A DNA stretch of 49,026 nucleotides from Bacteroidota bacterium (GTDB taxonomy: Bacteria > Bacteroidota > Bacteroidia > M30B66), in contig JAIXUS010000059.1 in NCBI GenBank assembly GCA_027483445.1, forward strand, positions 1-49,026, read 5' to 3'. A program made the position numbers and the translations under genes. This document shows, one piece after another, positions 8,856-17,840 of this stretch (position 1 is the first letter of the stretch; each line of letters starts with the position of its first letter). The notes under the pieces are model-generated. The model worked only from the letters and a program-made list of their open reading frames with translations, was not told the origin of the DNA and did no database searches.

Positions 8856-8897
8856 AACCCGTAAAAAATCAAATACAGTATTTCTCTATTTTCTTTT

Positions 8898-9075
8898 GGG
8901 CGCCTGCCTCGCTGAGCATCATGGTACATTGAGGCTGCCTTGCCGGGCACCGCGTGTTTCGCTCATACTCCGCAAAACAGAGCCGCCATCGCACGACTTT
9001 TCCGCTCACGCTCACCAACGTACGCTCCTCGCTCTCACTCCCACTCTGTTTTGCGGGGTATCCGCTTCACCCGCG
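8898..9075 (+). repeat. Intergenic GC-rich repeat, type I copy 1
   Basis: It begins GGGCGCCTGCCTCGCT, contains GCCGGGCACCGCGTG and a perfect 13-bp inverted pair, CCGCAAAACAGAG (8970-8982) with CTCTGTTTTGCGG (9044-9056). The same sequence in the other orientation occurs at 32280-32466, and its first 60 bases recur at 24794-24850. It fills most of the 302-base gap between two convergent genes. Nothing else is seen in that gap. Confidence 0.85.
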
Positions 9076-9157
9076 TGGCGCGAAAATTTGCAAGTTGACT
9101 GAAGAATGGCAAATTTCTTCAAGCCTAAAACCGAGCGTCCGAAATATTCAAAAACCC

Positions 9158-9484
9158 TCAGCCTTTCTTCGCTACAGCGTGCAGGTAATTTAAAATCTGG
9201 TTTTTCTCAGCTTCACCGAGAACCTCCTTTCCGGCCTTTTTATTCACCTTCACCACCATGCGCGGAACAACGCTGGTCCAGGCCTCTTTCGTTCGCCCTT
9301 CGGCTTTCTTCAAAGGATGACAGCCTCCACAGTGCGATTCATACAAGGTTTTACCGCTAAGCAATGCCGGATCTAATGCGACAGTTTCCTCGGCCGGTTT
9401 AGCCGGAGCGGCACTTTCTGTTTTACGGGCACTACAAGCGGCCAACACCGCAACAACAAGTACAGGGAGCAATACTTTCTTCAT
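9158..9484 (-). CDS. Monohaem cytochrome c lipoprotein
   Basis: A 108-residue protein. The signal peptide ends in a lipobox (V-L-A-A-C17), so the mature protein should be lipid-anchored. After an Ala/Pro/Glu-rich linker comes a single haem site C52-G-G-C55-H56, with M77 as the likely second axial ligand. The final helix (ILNYLHAV) is the usual class I cytochrome c end. It probably carries electrons on the periplasmic face of a membrane. No oxidase genes are adjacent, so the partner is unknown. It converges on the GSCFA gene across a repeat. Confidence 0.85.
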   Translation of the reverse strand: MKKVLLPVLVVAVLAACSARKTESAAPAKPAEETVALDPALLSGKTLYESHCGGCHPLKKAEGRTKEAWTSVVPRMVVKVNKKAGKEVLGEAEKNQILNYLHAVAKKG

Positions 9485-9502
9485 AGGCTAAATGTAAACA
9501 AT

Positions 9503-9727
9503 TCAGTTGATGTTGAATTTCAACGATTCAAATTCGGCCACCGCATCCATTCGTTGGAGTTTAACACGTGTTGCACTTTGAAGTTCGACCTTTCTTAATT
9601 CCCCTTCAATTTTCCGTTTTAGAAAGTCATTTGTTCGCTTCAATTGGCGCTTGCAGGAAGTCAATAACTCGGGAGACACTTGTCCCCGCCCTGCTTTAAA
9701 TTTCCGAAAAGCACTGCACACAAACAA
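9503..9727 (-). CDS. Possible small basic protein or gene remnant
   Basis: A 74-codon frame beginning with TTG. The peptide is lysine/arginine-rich and looks helical (KRQLKRTNDFLKRKIEGELRK), ending FESLKFNIN. No family is recognised. It has no clear promoter and its upstream side runs into the 9.8-kb repeat, so it could be a decayed gene or chance. Confidence 0.22.
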   Translation of the reverse strand: MFVCSAFRKFKAGRGQVSPELLTSCKRQLKRTNDFLKRKIEGELRKVELQSATRVKLQRMDAVAEFESLKFNIN

Positions 9728-9824
9728 GATAACTTATGAACGAATCTGTTGAAAACTAAACGTTTATAAACGTTTAACGCTTGATGATGATTTTGAGATT
9801 TCCGATCTTGAACTCGGGGAGGAG

Positions 9825-10018
9825 GTTGGAGGCCCCCGCATGAACCGAACACTCCACCCGGGCGATGCAGCCCGCGTGAGGGATGGACGGGGAAAGCCCA
9901 CAGCACACGAAGCTCAGCGGAGTGTGCGAGGACTTGTACCAAACAGCCCGACCCCGCTTTTCAGGGGGCACGCCAAAGGGAGTCGAAAGTCTTTGGTCTG
10001 GAGTCTTGAGCGGGAGAC
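9825..10018 (-). repeat. Intergenic GC-rich repeat, type II copy 1
   Basis: On the minus strand it reads GGCGTGCCCCCTGAAAAGCG, then GGTCGGGCTGT, a GTCCTCGCACAC block, GGGCTTTCCCCG, and CACGCGGGCTGC. Positions 9851-9974 match 32123-32246 (opposite orientation) at 122 of 124 bases. The similarity continues on both flanks, including the GACTTTCGACTCCC tail. It lies between the cytochrome gene and oxyR, which diverge. Confidence 0.9.
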
Positions 10019-10020
10019 TG

Positions 10021-10329
10021 CTCTACCATTTGAACTTATTGTATTGAATGTGAGGTGTATAACACATTTCGCATCGGAACACTTAACCACATCGGTTTCG
10101 GTTTGGACCGATTGGTTTTATTTAAAATCCTGTCATTCGCCTATCGCCACATACCTTTCTAGTCGCGAAGCGAAGCGTACCTCGTACCAGAAAATTTAGG
10201 GCTATCGATTTCGGTGATGATTTATTGGTTACATGGGTGTTTGAGCCTTTGGTTTTGAGCCTTGAGATTTATAGTGAATTTGGATTTGAACTCGCGGCGA
10301 AAGGCTAACTTGCGGTGTATTTTACGACA
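10021..10329. other. Non-coding stretch upstream of oxyR
   Basis: No gene is seen. It contains one terminator-like hairpin on the plus strand (10085-10112, an AACCA-ATCGGT arm with one bulged C, paired with ACCGATTGGTT, then a T-rich stretch) although no coding gene precedes it on that strand. Just before oxyR there are two close copies of a TTTGAGCCTT word. The bases immediately upstream of oxyR (TATTTTAC) only weakly resemble a -7 box. Confidence 0.5.
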
Positions 10330-11265
10330 ATGACGCTTACTCAACTGGAATATTTTGTGGCTGTGGATACACACCGGCATTTTGCCAAGGCGGCGGCGGC
10401 CTGTTTTGTTACGCAGCCCACACTGAGCATGCAATTGAAAAAGTTGGAGGAGGAGCTTGGGGTGCTCTTATTTGACCGCAATAAGCAGCCGGTAGAACCT
10501 ACGGAAGAGGCGTTGCGGCTGCTTCCGATGGCAAAAGAAATGTTGAGTTGGGGCCAGAAAATGAAAGAGGCTATTGTTCCGACTGATGAGGAGCCGCTGG
10601 GCATTATTCGGCTGGGCATTATTCCCACCTTGGCGCCTTATGTTCTTCCGCTGGTGCTGCCATCATTTGGAAAAAAATACCCCAAAATCCGACTTGAAAT
10701 CCGCGAACTTACCACTGCTCAGCTTCTTGAAGAGCTCCGGCTTGGATCGCTCGATGCCGGCTTAGCCGCAACGCCACTTAATGCCAAAGGTTATATCGAA
10801 AAGCCCTTATTTTACGAGCCTTTCGTGGCTTATCTCTCAGCCGAAAACCCTTTGAGGAAAAAGAAAAATTTGAGTGTACAGGAGATTAATCCCGATGAAT
10901 TATGGCTGCTCGACGAAGGACATTGTTTCCGCGATCAGGTGTTGAATTTATGCTCGCGGCAATCGGGCAAAGCCATGCACTCGAATATCAGTCTTAAAGC
11001 GGGAAGCATCGAGACGTTGAGGGCTTTGGTGGAGCAAGATGCCGGCGCCACATTGCTGCCTGAGCTGGCCACCTTGAATTTTCAACCGCGGCAACGCTCA
11101 TCGCTACGCTTCTTCCGAAGTCCGGAGCCGGTTCGTGAGGTTAGCCTGATTACCCGAAAGGGTGCCGCCGTGCCAAGTATTTTGTCTTTGCTGGAAGCCT
11201 GCATTAAAAATGCGGTTCCTGAAAGGTATCACAATGCGGATCCGGCGCGTGTAGTACCACTTTAA
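10330..11265 (+). CDS. oxyR: Peroxide-sensing LysR-type regulator OxyR
   Basis: A 311-residue LysR-family regulator. The N-terminal winged helix-turn-helix covers about residues 1-60 (LTQLEYFVAV, TQPTLSMQLKKLE). In the regulatory domain the segment EGHC199-FRDQVLNL-C208 reproduces the redox cysteines of E. coli OxyR at the same residue numbers, and T100-x-x-P-Y-x-L-P fits the peroxide pocket. It should form a disulfide on H2O2 and switch on peroxide-defence genes. The ATG at 10330 is preferred to an upstream GTG because LysR proteins begin with this MTLTQLEYF segment. The only obvious peroxidase in the window, tpx, is distant. Confidence 0.93.
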   Translation: MTLTQLEYFVAVDTHRHFAKAAAACFVTQPTLSMQLKKLEEELGVLLFDRNKQPVEPTEEALRLLPMAKEMLSWGQKMKEAIVPTDEEPLGIIRLGIIPTLAPYVLPLVLPSFGKKYPKIRLEIRELTTAQLLEELRLGSLDAGLAATPLNAKGYIEKPLFYEPFVAYLSAENPLRKKKNLSVQEINPDELWLLDEGHCFRDQVLNLCSRQSGKAMHSNISLKAGSIETLRALVEQDAGATLLPELATLNFQPRQRSSLRFFRSPEPVREVSLITRKGAAVPSILSLLEACIKNAVPERYHNADPARVVPL

Positions 11266-11369
11266 TGGATGAATTATTTTTAATCCTCAAACATTTTAAG
11301 TGTTCATTAATTACTTATTCGTCCGGATAATTGTCATTTGTAGACCCATTTGTTTTTGAACTTTGCAGC

Positions 11370-12035
11370 ATGAAAAAGTGGATTCCATTCTTGTTACCAG
11401 TACTTATTTTAGGGGCTCTAGGCGTTGTTTACCTCAAAACAAGTCCGCCGAAACGTATACAGAAAACCTTGCCCATTTTAGGCAACCATCGTCTTGATAC
11501 CCTACAAATTCAGGGTAGCCAGCGAATCGACACCATTTGGCATACCATTCCTCCCTTTGCATTTACCAATCAAAAGGGAAAAACGATTACCGACAAAGAC
11601 GTTGAAGGGAAAATCAGGGTGGTTGACTATTTCTTCTCCACCTGCCAAAGCATTTGCCCAATCATGTCGAACCAACTGGAGCGCGTGTACAAAGAACGAC
11701 CTGAGGTGCTCATTCTTTCGCATACCGTAGACCCCGAGACCGATACTCCTGAAGTGTTAGATGCCTATGCGACTAAACATGGCGCGGAGGCCTCACGCTG
11801 GATGTTTTTGACCGGCACTAAACCTGCACTGTATGAACAAGCCCGCAAAGGCTACTTACTCGACGCTCAGGAAGGGAATGGCGGCGAAGAAGATTTCATC
11901 CACACCCAGAATTTCGCCCTGGTCGACCAAAAAGGGCGTATCAGGGGCTATTACGATGGCACCGACTCTAATCAGGTGAGCTTGTTAATTACCGACATTG
12001 GGTTTTTGATCAATGAGGGGAAGGGCGGAAACTAA
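11370..12035 (+). CDS. SCO1/SenC family copper/thiol protein
   Basis: A 221-residue protein with an N-terminal membrane helix (about residues 4-22) and a thioredoxin-like domain outside the membrane. The copper/redox motif is T-C-Q-S-I-C-P near residue 93, with the third ligand in the late H-T-Q-N-F segment near residue 181. Sco proteins deliver copper to, or reduce, the CuA site of cytochrome c oxidase. The start at 11370 gives a normal short cytoplasmic tail (MKKW). The last 51 bases overlap the end of the convergent toxin-like reading frame. Confidence 0.9.
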   Translation: MKKWIPFLLPVLILGALGVVYLKTSPPKRIQKTLPILGNHRLDTLQIQGSQRIDTIWHTIPPFAFTNQKGKTITDKDVEGKIRVVDYFFSTCQSICPIMSNQLERVYKERPEVLILSHTVDPETDTPEVLDAYATKHGAEASRWMFLTGTKPALYEQARKGYLLDAQEGNGGEEDFIHTQNFALVDQKGRIRGYYDGTDSNQVSLLITDIGFLINEGKGGN

Positions 12036-12843
12036 GCGAGATGAACTTCTTTCCTTGTGATTAAACAGGAATTTTCGCTGAATATATTTTTTGAACCCAT
12101 TCGGAAAGGGACCATCGTCTAATTTGCCCCATACTTTTTCTCCCTGTGCATTTAGCTTGAAATGAGCGAAAAGGGTCTGTTCGTTTCCATCCACAGAATT
12201 GTCGAAGAAATATGCTTGATAACAATGCTGTGCTGCTTCATACAGCAACTCCATTGATCTGTAGTATCTCGAAACTATTTTTTCTTTTTGAACATCATGT
12301 CCATTTTCGCCAACTCGAACTACTTTGACCCTATAAACATTTATTTGCGGGTGCTCGGTTGACACGAAATAAAGATAAACCTTATATCCGGCTTCTTTAG
12401 CTTGTTTTATAAAGTCAACCTTACCATGATGAGAAAACACGGTTTCAAAAGAGAATTTTTTCTCTTCGGATAGCAATTGCTTTCTTAAATAATCTGCGAT
12501 TATCTGCGCTATTCTTTCAAAGGGATTGTCTTGCTTTCTCGCTGCAACCTCTTTTCTGATAATCAGTTTGTCATTTTCAATTTCAATACATGCTTTAAAG
12601 CGATCACTGTCAAATTCAGAATTAATAAGCCCGGATTCACTTACAATTCTATAGAACTCAGATTTATTGAAATTGATTTGATATTTCGAAAAGACGCAAC
12701 CCTTTTTAATAAGGTCTTTTGCTATATCATCAGCATTCACATGATACCGAAGTCTATTTTATACCATTTTGAACTTCTGTACTTAATATTTTGCTGATAA
12801 TGCTGCTCTTTCCGGATCCATTTGGGCCGGCAAAAACCCTCAA
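11985..12843 (-). pseudogene. Zeta-toxin-like P-loop kinase, frameshifted
   Basis: The gene is split over two frames. A downstream 251-codon frame (11985-12740) starts at NADDIAKDL and carries SFSFETVFSH, DFIKQAKEAGYKVYLYF and GHDV-x-x-EKI-x-SRYYRS, all typical of Bacteroidota zeta-toxin-like ATPases, but lacks a nucleotide-binding loop. The missing part is in the frame just upstream: from a TTG at 12843 it reads RVFAGPNGSGKSSIIS, a perfect Walker A site (12805-12831), then hits a stop at 12754-12756. Removing one A from the AAAA run at 12757-12760 joins the frames into NGINRLRYHVNADD. Intact family members phosphorylate sugar-nucleotide targets and are toxic. Either the gene is broken, slippage restores it, or this is a sequencing error. 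The stop overlaps the Sco gene. Confidence 0.75.
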
Positions 12844-12854
12844 TCGTTTGCTTA

Positions 12855-13070
12855 TTAGTCAAACTTGAGCTCCAAGTCCTGCTTATCGTAATTCAGGGCT
12901 TCTAATTTTTCAATTTTCCCATCGGAGAACTTTTTAACTAACCAGCCATCGAGAGCAATAATCAGGTAGCCATTTTTTTTCATGGCGTTTCTCGCCCCCT
13001 CTTTAAAAGCACTTCTTGATTTAGAGGACACCAAGCGTTTGCTTATATACTTTAGCTTAGCTTTTTTCAT
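12855..13070 (-). CDS. Small antitoxin-like partner of the zeta-like toxin
   Basis: A 71-residue basic protein with the core GYLIIALDGWLVKKFSDGKIE, close to small proteins commonly encoded directly upstream of zeta-like ATPases in Bacteroidota (G-Y-x-I-x-x-x-D-G-W-x-V-x-x-x-x-D-G pattern). Its stop lies 11 bases before the TTG that begins the toxin's Walker A part, which fits translational coupling. The start MKKAKLK is chosen over MSM two codons upstream, without strong evidence. The antitoxin role is inferred from position and pattern. No DNA-binding motif is evident. Confidence 0.65.
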   Translation of the reverse strand: MKKAKLKYISKRLVSSKSRSAFKEGARNAMKKNGYLIIALDGWLVKKFSDGKIEKLEALNYDKQDLELKFD

Positions 13071-13250
13071 ACTCATGCAAGGTAGAAAAATACCTCATTC
13101 ACTATGCTAAACGCAATACATTATCAAATGTTAGATAAGCACTGGATTTTTTCATCATGAAGGATCGGGCTGCAGATGTGTACAGGAAAACAATTTACTG
13201 CTCTAGGCTTACAAGGCTGAAATGCCTAAATCTGCAAAGCATTTAATGCC

Positions 13251-14204
13251 CTAAAACTTAAACGAAATTCCCAAGCCAAACACCTCTTTGAATTGTGTGC
13301 GAGGGCCGGTACCTTGTGTTTCCACACCGTTTACTACGCGGGTTACAGGAATTTTTACGTCGTGGTCGTAAATCAAATTGGTAAACAGGCTGGTGGTTAG
13401 CCATTTGTTGGCCTTGATGAGGATGATGGTTTCCCAATTCACATCGATATTACCGCGTTGTTCAGCGATTGGGTCGGTGTAATTATTAAACAGTTGGAGA
13501 TTCGATACAACGCTGATGTTTTTGGTCACATCCTTTTGAATGCGCGCGCGCAGGTAGGCTCCAAACTCCATGCGCACTCTGCTGCCTTCGGTAATTACAT
13601 TTCCGGCAGAGTCGCGCACGGCAGGGGCAACTCCGAATTGACCCGCATTAGAGAGTGTTGGGTTAAGTACGAAAGTGGCTCGCCCTGTAGCGGGAGAAAG
13701 GAATAACGAAAACCAATCGTTCGGTTTGTAATCGAAACCCAAGGCCAGCGATAGAAAAGCCGGGGCCATAAAGTCGGAAATTACCGTACTGTCGTTGGGA
13801 AAATTAAAACCCGGGGCAAACTGAGTGCGGAAGTTCATCAAGCCTGCGTAATACACTTTGCCTTTAGCCCGTTTGCCGAACTTAGCATTGAGCTCGAGTT
13901 TATCTTCGTTTTTCCGCCAGGGCTGGCTCTTGGTGTTGATGATACCAAAACCACCATCGACTACCGATTCAAAATAGAGGTCGTTTTTACGATACTTCCA
14001 AGAATAACTGCCCAAAGCGGTGGCCGACAAGGCACTTTCGCCCCCCGCTGCCCAGTTGATCAGTGCTACTTGGTTAAATGAAAATGAAAGAAATCCTCCT
14101 CGCTTCCAACCATTTACGGTTGTATCTTCCTTTACTTCAATTTGAGCCATAGAGACTCCTGTTAGCAAGCCAATAGCTGCCAACAACAAAACACACTTAC
14201 GCAT
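13251..14204 (-). CDS. DUF3078 outer-membrane-type protein
   Basis: A 317-residue exported protein with signal peptide (MRKCVLLLAAIGLLTGVSMA), then a GWKRGGFLSFSFNQVALINW-type segment that identifies DUF3078. The rest is alternating beta strands (SWKYRKNDLYFESVVDG, FFLSPATG) and the last residues are GLGISFKF, a terminal aromatic strand as in outer-membrane beta-barrels. The function of the family is not established. The start is 9 bases beyond the mscL stop, so both genes are probably one transcript. Confidence 0.85.
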   Translation of the reverse strand: MRKCVLLLAAIGLLTGVSMAQIEVKEDTTVNGWKRGGFLSFSFNQVALINWAAGGESALSATALGSYSWKYRKNDLYFESVVDGGFGIINTKSQPWRKNEDKLELNAKFGKRAKGKVYYAGLMNFRTQFAPGFNFPNDSTVISDFMAPAFLSLALGFDYKPNDWFSLFLSPATGRATFVLNPTLSNAGQFGVAPAVRDSAGNVITEGSRVRMEFGAYLRARIQKDVTKNISVVSNLQLFNNYTDPIAEQRGNIDVNWETIILIKANKWLTTSLFTNLIYDHDVKIPVTRVVNGVETQGTGPRTQFKEVFGLGISFKF

Positions 14205-14213
14205 GGTACTGAA

Positions 14214-14597
14214 TTAATTTCGTTGTTTAAGCAAATCGCGGATTTCGCCAAGCAATACTTCTTCCTTTGTAGGTGCAGGAGGTGCTGCTGGAGCCGCTTC
14301 TTCCTTCTTCTTCATGGTGTTCATTGCTTTGATGACCATAAACAAAGCAAAAGCAATGATGATAAAGGAGAAGATGGCTTGTATGAATTTTCCATAGGCA
14401 ATAACAGCTTCGCCAACAGTTACGCTTGCTCCTGAAAAATCCACACCACCCGTTAATACGCCTATGATTGGCATGATGATGTCTCCCACCAGAGAATTCA
14501 CAATGGTTCCGAAAGCGCCGCCGATTACCACACCGACCGCCAGATCAACCACATTGCCGCGCATGGCGAACTCTCTGAATTCTTTAATTAATCCCAT
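14214..14597 (-). CDS. mscL: Large-conductance mechanosensitive channel MscL
   Basis: A 127-residue channel of normal length. It starts [19 protein letters not shown], the conserved N-terminal helix, followed by the glycine-rich pore helix ([18 protein letters not shown]), a periplasmic loop and a second membrane helix ([22 protein letters not shown]). The tail is the cytoplasmic charged bundle, with an Ala/Pro spacer. It opens under membrane tension to release solutes during osmotic downshock. An upstream start at 14639 is rejected because it adds a non-family extension across the promoter. Confidence 0.96.
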   Translation of the reverse strand: MGLIKEFREFAMRGNVVDLAVGVVIGGAFGTIVNSLVGDIIMPIIGVLTGGVDFSGASVTVGEAVIAYGKFIQAIFSFIIIAFALFMVIKAMNTMKKKEEAAPAAPPAPTKEEVLLGEIRDLLKQRN

Positions 14598-14617
14598 GTT
14601 GTTTGGTTTAGTTAGGG

Positions 14618-14625
14618 CAAATCTA
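14618..14625 (-). promoter_or_regulatory. -7 box of mscL
   Basis: The minus strand reads TAGATTTG, an exact TAnnTTTG match, 20 bases before the mscL ATG. Confidence 0.55.
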
Positions 14626-14765
14626 ATCGCTTTCTTCAACTTATTTTGTTGTTACGACGGTAAACTTTATCACAGCAGATTGTGGAAAGTCCCTACGGAT
14701 TACCCGGCAAATTGCCTAACGTGCAGTAATTCCTTTTGTGCCGACTGATTTCCCGGGGTGCTGAA

Positions 14766-15062
14766 TCAATCGAGTTTATGAATGCTTTGGGTACTCCAGG
14801 CCAAGGGTTTTTCATCGAAAAGGGCTTTGGTCGCTGCCCACGTATTCTGAAAAAGCGTAGAAGCTCTGTATTGGTTCAGAAATGCTTCGCTTTCCCACTG
14901 GCTGTAGGTGAAAAAGCGGTGATCGTCGTTAATATCCTGTAACAACTCAACACCGTGGCAGCCCGGAAAAGCCCGAATGGCGGCTTTGCTGGACTCGAAA
15001 ATCCGCAGAAAGTCATCCCGCTTGCCGGGACTAAAATGCATGCAAACGATACGGTTAATCAT
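14766..15062 (-). CDS. ABM-superfamily (quinol-monooxygenase-like) protein
   Basis: A 98-residue alpha/beta protein with the antibiotic-biosynthesis-monooxygenase ferredoxin-like fold: an initial strand (NRIVCMHFSPG), a helix (FLRIFESSKAAIRAFPGC), a central pair of strands (GVELLQDIN, HRFFTYSQWESEAFLNQY) where the S-x-W-x-S/D-x-x-x-x-x-Y pattern is typical. Some members oxidise quinols or degrade haem, many are uncharacterised. Its first 8 bases overlap the end of the SAM hydrolase gene, so the two are translationally linked. Confidence 0.82.
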   Translation of the reverse strand: MINRIVCMHFSPGKRDDFLRIFESSKAAIRAFPGCHGVELLQDINDDHRFFTYSQWESEAFLNQYRASTLFQNTWAATKALFDEKPLAWSTQSIHKLD

Positions 15063-15837
15063 CGATAAGAACTCTGATTGGATCGTTTACTTTCATGCCC
15101 ATCAATCGAGCTGCTGAGCCTTGAGCAACGGCAACTTCGAGAAGTCCCGTAAACCCAAACAAGGCCAGAGCCGAACCATCGGAGCCCTCAGAATATGAGC
15201 GGCTAATTTTCACAACATCCTCCCGCTTTCCGGGTATGGCAATGCGAAAAGGCCTATCGTTCACAAATTTCTTAAAAAGCGCCTCATCAACATTCGTAAC
15301 CAGATTACCGAATGAGTCGATGAACAATACAGTAGCTGTTAAGCAAGCATCGTTGTAGAAAGGCCGGGTAAGATGGTTGTCGCGTAATTCTTTTCGCGCT
15401 GTGCCCAAATCTTTGAGTGCTCCGCCTTCGGCGAGATGACAGGCAGCCGGAACAAAAACATCCAACATTGGGAAGGGGCTAAGCTTCTGATTGGGGCTAA
15501 GCTGGAGCTTAACAATTTCCTGCGGCAACTCCTCCGAAAGCATAGAAAAAACCCCATTGTCGGCCCCAATAAAATAATGCCCACCCAAAAGCACTGCAAT
15601 AAGCGAATAATCCTCCGTTTCAAGAGCTTCAACGCCAACAATATGAATGGTTTGCGGAGGAAAATGGTGCCAGGTTTGTTTTAAGATAAAGGAGGTCCGA
15701 AAAAGATCATACTTGGGAATATCGTGCGTTAAATCGACAATTTTCGCTTCCGGAATTGCACTCAGCAACCTTCCTTTAACTACCGCTAGGTAATGGTCGC
15801 TCGTTCCAAGATCGCTCGTAAGGGTAATGATCGCCAT
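15055..15837 (-). CDS. SAM hydrolase / SAM hydroxide adenosyltransferase (DUF62)
   Basis: A 260-residue protein of the DUF62 family, related to fluorinase. The N-terminal T-S-D-L-G-T-S-D-H-Y holds the conserved S-D-x-G aspartate; THDIP near residue 38 and GADNGVFS near 98 are further family motifs. The C-terminal domain has DSFGNLVTNV near residue 165. Members split S-adenosylmethionine to adenosine and methionine using activated water. The start at 15837 (MAIITLTSD) fits the family; an upstream extension reads through the promoter region. It diverges from phoH and leads a two-gene unit with the ABM protein. Confidence 0.9.
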   Translation of the reverse strand: MAIITLTSDLGTSDHYLAVVKGRLLSAIPEAKIVDLTHDIPKYDLFRTSFILKQTWHHFPPQTIHIVGVEALETEDYSLIAVLLGGHYFIGADNGVFSMLSEELPQEIVKLQLSPNQKLSPFPMLDVFVPAACHLAEGGALKDLGTARKELRDNHLTRPFYNDACLTATVLFIDSFGNLVTNVDEALFKKFVNDRPFRIAIPGKREDVVKISRSYSEGSDGSALALFGFTGLLEVAVAQGSAARLMGMKVNDPIRVLIDD

Positions 15838-15844
15838 TTCTGTT

Positions 15845-15909
15845 GGTTTTTGTGGTTGCCTGAACGGGTCAAAATTCATTTATTTGTATCGGAAAAACAA
15901 CCAAAAACC
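15845..15909. promoter_or_regulatory. Inverted repeat in the SAM hydrolase/phoH divergent region
   Basis: GGTTTTTGTGGTTG (15845-15858) is complementary, apart from two inserted bases, to CAACCAAAAACC (15898-15909). The pair flanks the space where both divergent promoters must lie. A GAATTTTG near-match to a -7 box is present on the minus strand. Function is inference. Confidence 0.3.
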
Positions 15910-15928
15910 CAACCTTTTATTTATTCCT

Positions 15929-16897
15929 TTGGCCGAAAAAACGCTCCTCCTCCCGGGTATTGATCCTGTTCAATTGTATGGCGTGAATGATGCTCATCTC
16001 GACTTGTTTCGCCGTTTCTTTCCGAGCTTGAAAATGATTGCTCGGGGCTTAGAATTGAAGCTTCAAGGCGAATCAACCGATATCGATCGCTTTGAAACTA
16101 AGCTCAACCAATTGATCGCCCACCACCAGCGTTTTGGCGGTTTGAGCGAGCAGTTTATCCGAAAAGCCATGAACCCTGAACTGGATTTGCCCGAAATGGA
16201 ACCCGAAAGTGATCAGGGCTCCGATATTATCGTTTACGGCAATAATGGCTTGGTGGTAAAGGCCCGTACGCCAAATCAGCGGCGGATTGTAAAAAGTGCC
16301 CTGGCCAACGACATGGTTTTCGCTATCGGACCGGCCGGTACAGGTAAAACCTACACCGCGGTTGCACTAGCCGTGAGAGCCCTGAGAAACAAGGAGGTTC
16401 GCCGGATTATCCTCACACGCCCCGCCGTTGAGGCCGGCGAAAATTTGGGCTTTCTGCCGGGCGACCTCAAAGAGAAACTCGATCCATACCTCCAGCCCTT
16501 GTACGATGCGCTGCTCGATATGATTCCGGCCGATAAGCTTACCTCTTTCCTCGAAACCGGCATCATTCAGATTGCGCCCCTGGCCTTCATGCGCGGCAGA
16601 ACGCTCGACAATGCCTTTGTAATTCTCGATGAAGCCCAAAATGCTACCGAGGCGCAGTTGAAAATGTTCCTCACCCGAATGGGGCGCTCTGCCAAGTTTC
16701 TCATAACCGGCGACTTAACGCAGGTCGACTTGCCCAAGAACCAACCATCAGGCCTTCCCAACGCAGTAAAAATCCTGCAAGGCGTTGAAGGCATCGAAAT
16801 TATACACCTCGACACCGGCGATGTAATTCGCCATAAACTTGTAACACGAATTCTCCATGCCTACCAGTCAGCTTCCGAAAAGCCTGAGCGAAACTGA
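15929..16897 (+). CDS. phoH: PhoH family ATPase
   Basis: A 322-residue PhoH-like protein. An N-terminal KH-like part ([21 protein letters not shown]) precedes the P-loop domain with Walker A GPAGTGKT near residue 135, TRPAVEAGE-x-LGFLPGDL, and Walker B DEAQN near 240. PhoH proteins are ATPases linked to RNA metabolism and stress. No ATG exists near the family start; the best start is TTG at 15929, which gives the usual (M)AEKTL beginning. This is inference from homology, and an upstream extension to an ATG at 15827 would overlap the SAM hydrolase start. The 3' end overlaps purC by 41 bases. Confidence 0.93.
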   Translation: MAEKTLLLPGIDPVQLYGVNDAHLDLFRRFFPSLKMIARGLELKLQGESTDIDRFETKLNQLIAHHQRFGGLSEQFIRKAMNPELDLPEMEPESDQGSDIIVYGNNGLVVKARTPNQRRIVKSALANDMVFAIGPAGTGKTYTAVALAVRALRNKEVRRIILTRPAVEAGENLGFLPGDLKEKLDPYLQPLYDALLDMIPADKLTSFLETGIIQIAPLAFMRGRTLDNAFVILDEAQNATEAQLKMFLTRMGRSAKFLITGDLTQVDLPKNQPSGLPNAVKILQGVEGIEIIHLDTGDVIRHKLVTRILHAYQSASEKPERN

Positions 16898-17840
16898 TTT
16901 CCGTTTCAGCAACCAAACCAGCATTTACCACGGTAAAGTGCGCGATGTGTATGGAATTGGTGAGAACTTATTGGTGATGGTAGCGAGCGACCGCATTTCT
17001 GCCTTCGATGTAGTTTTACCGGAAGGTATTCCATACAAAGGCCAGGTGCTCAATCAAATAGCCTTGCATTTTTTGGATGCAACCCGCGATTTAGTCCCCA
17101 ACTGGCTGCTAGGCTCACCGGCACCGAATGTTTCGGTGGGGCTCCGTTGCCAGCCATTCAAGGTAGAAATGGTAATCAGAGGCTACCTCGCCGGACATGC
17201 GGCCCGCGAGTATGCCGCCGGAAAACGCCAGCTCTGTGGTGTTGCCATGCCGGAAGGCCTGAAAGAAAACGACGCTTTTCCCCAGCCGATTATTACCCCT
17301 ACCACCAAAGCTGCTGAAGGCCATGATGCCGATATTTCGCGCGAGGAAATTTTAGCACAAGGCATTGTCGAAGAAGCTGATTATCTGATCATTGAGCACT
17401 ACACCCGTGAGCTGTTTGCCCGTGGTACAGCGATGGCCGCTGAGCGCGGATTGATTCTCGTAGACACCAAATATGAGTTCGGTAAGCGTGAAGATGGCGA
17501 GATTTTGTTAATCGATGAAATTCATACGCCCGACTCTTCACGGTATTTTTATGCTGATGGCTATGCCGAAAGGCAAAAGAAAGGCGAAATCCAAAAGCAG
17601 CTCAGCAAAGAGTTTGTAAGGCAATGGCTTATTGCCAATGGTTTTCAAGGCAAAGATGGACAACAAGTACCGCCAATGTCGCCCGAATGGTTGATGGAAA
17701 TCTCTGCTCGATACATTGAACTGTACGAACAAGTTACCGGAAAGGCTTTCCAACCGGAGACTTACGCCGAAAACCCGTCTCTTTTGGCTGAAAAAACGGA
17801 GGCTTTTTTGTCTCAATTGCGGAAGGCCGACAACTTCTGA
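16857..17840 (+). CDS. purC: Phosphoribosylaminoimidazole-succinocarboxamide synthase
   Basis: A 327-residue SAICAR synthase, the long form found in Bacteroidota (about 310 residues against 237 in E. coli). It carries the ATP site YHGKVRDVY near residue 22, [19 protein letters not shown] near 42, the K[11 protein letters not shown] segment near 101, and D-T-K-Y-E-F-G near 202. It joins aspartate to CAIR in purine synthesis. Its start lies inside the 3' end of phoH (41-base overlap in another frame), so expression is probably coupled. The end overlaps the convergent DUF922 gene by 28 bases. Confidence 0.97.
   Translation: MPTSQLPKSLSETDFRFSNQTSIYHGKVRDVYGIGENLLVMVASDRISAFDVVLPEGIPYKGQVLNQIALHFLDATRDLVPNWLLGSPAPNVSVGLRCQPFKVEMVIRGYLAGHAAREYAAGKRQLCGVAMPEGLKENDAFPQPIITPTTKAAEGHDADISREEILAQGIVEEADYLIIEHYTRELFARGTAMAAERGLILVDTKYEFGKREDGEILLIDEIHTPDSSRYFYADGYAERQKKGEIQKQLSKEFVRQWLIANGFQGKDGQQVPPMSPEWLMEISARYIELYEQVTGKAFQPETYAENPSLLAEKTEAFLSQLRKADNF

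Noticed and set aside
9840-10199. 119-codon plus-strand frame across the 9.9-kb repeat
   Set aside because: The frame lies in a repeat whose other copy gives the same peptide on the opposite strand; reading frames across GC-rich repeats arise by chance.
13085-13250. Possible tRNA or small RNA between the antitoxin and DUF3078 genes
   Set aside because: No cloverleaf or T-loop motif could be formed by eye.
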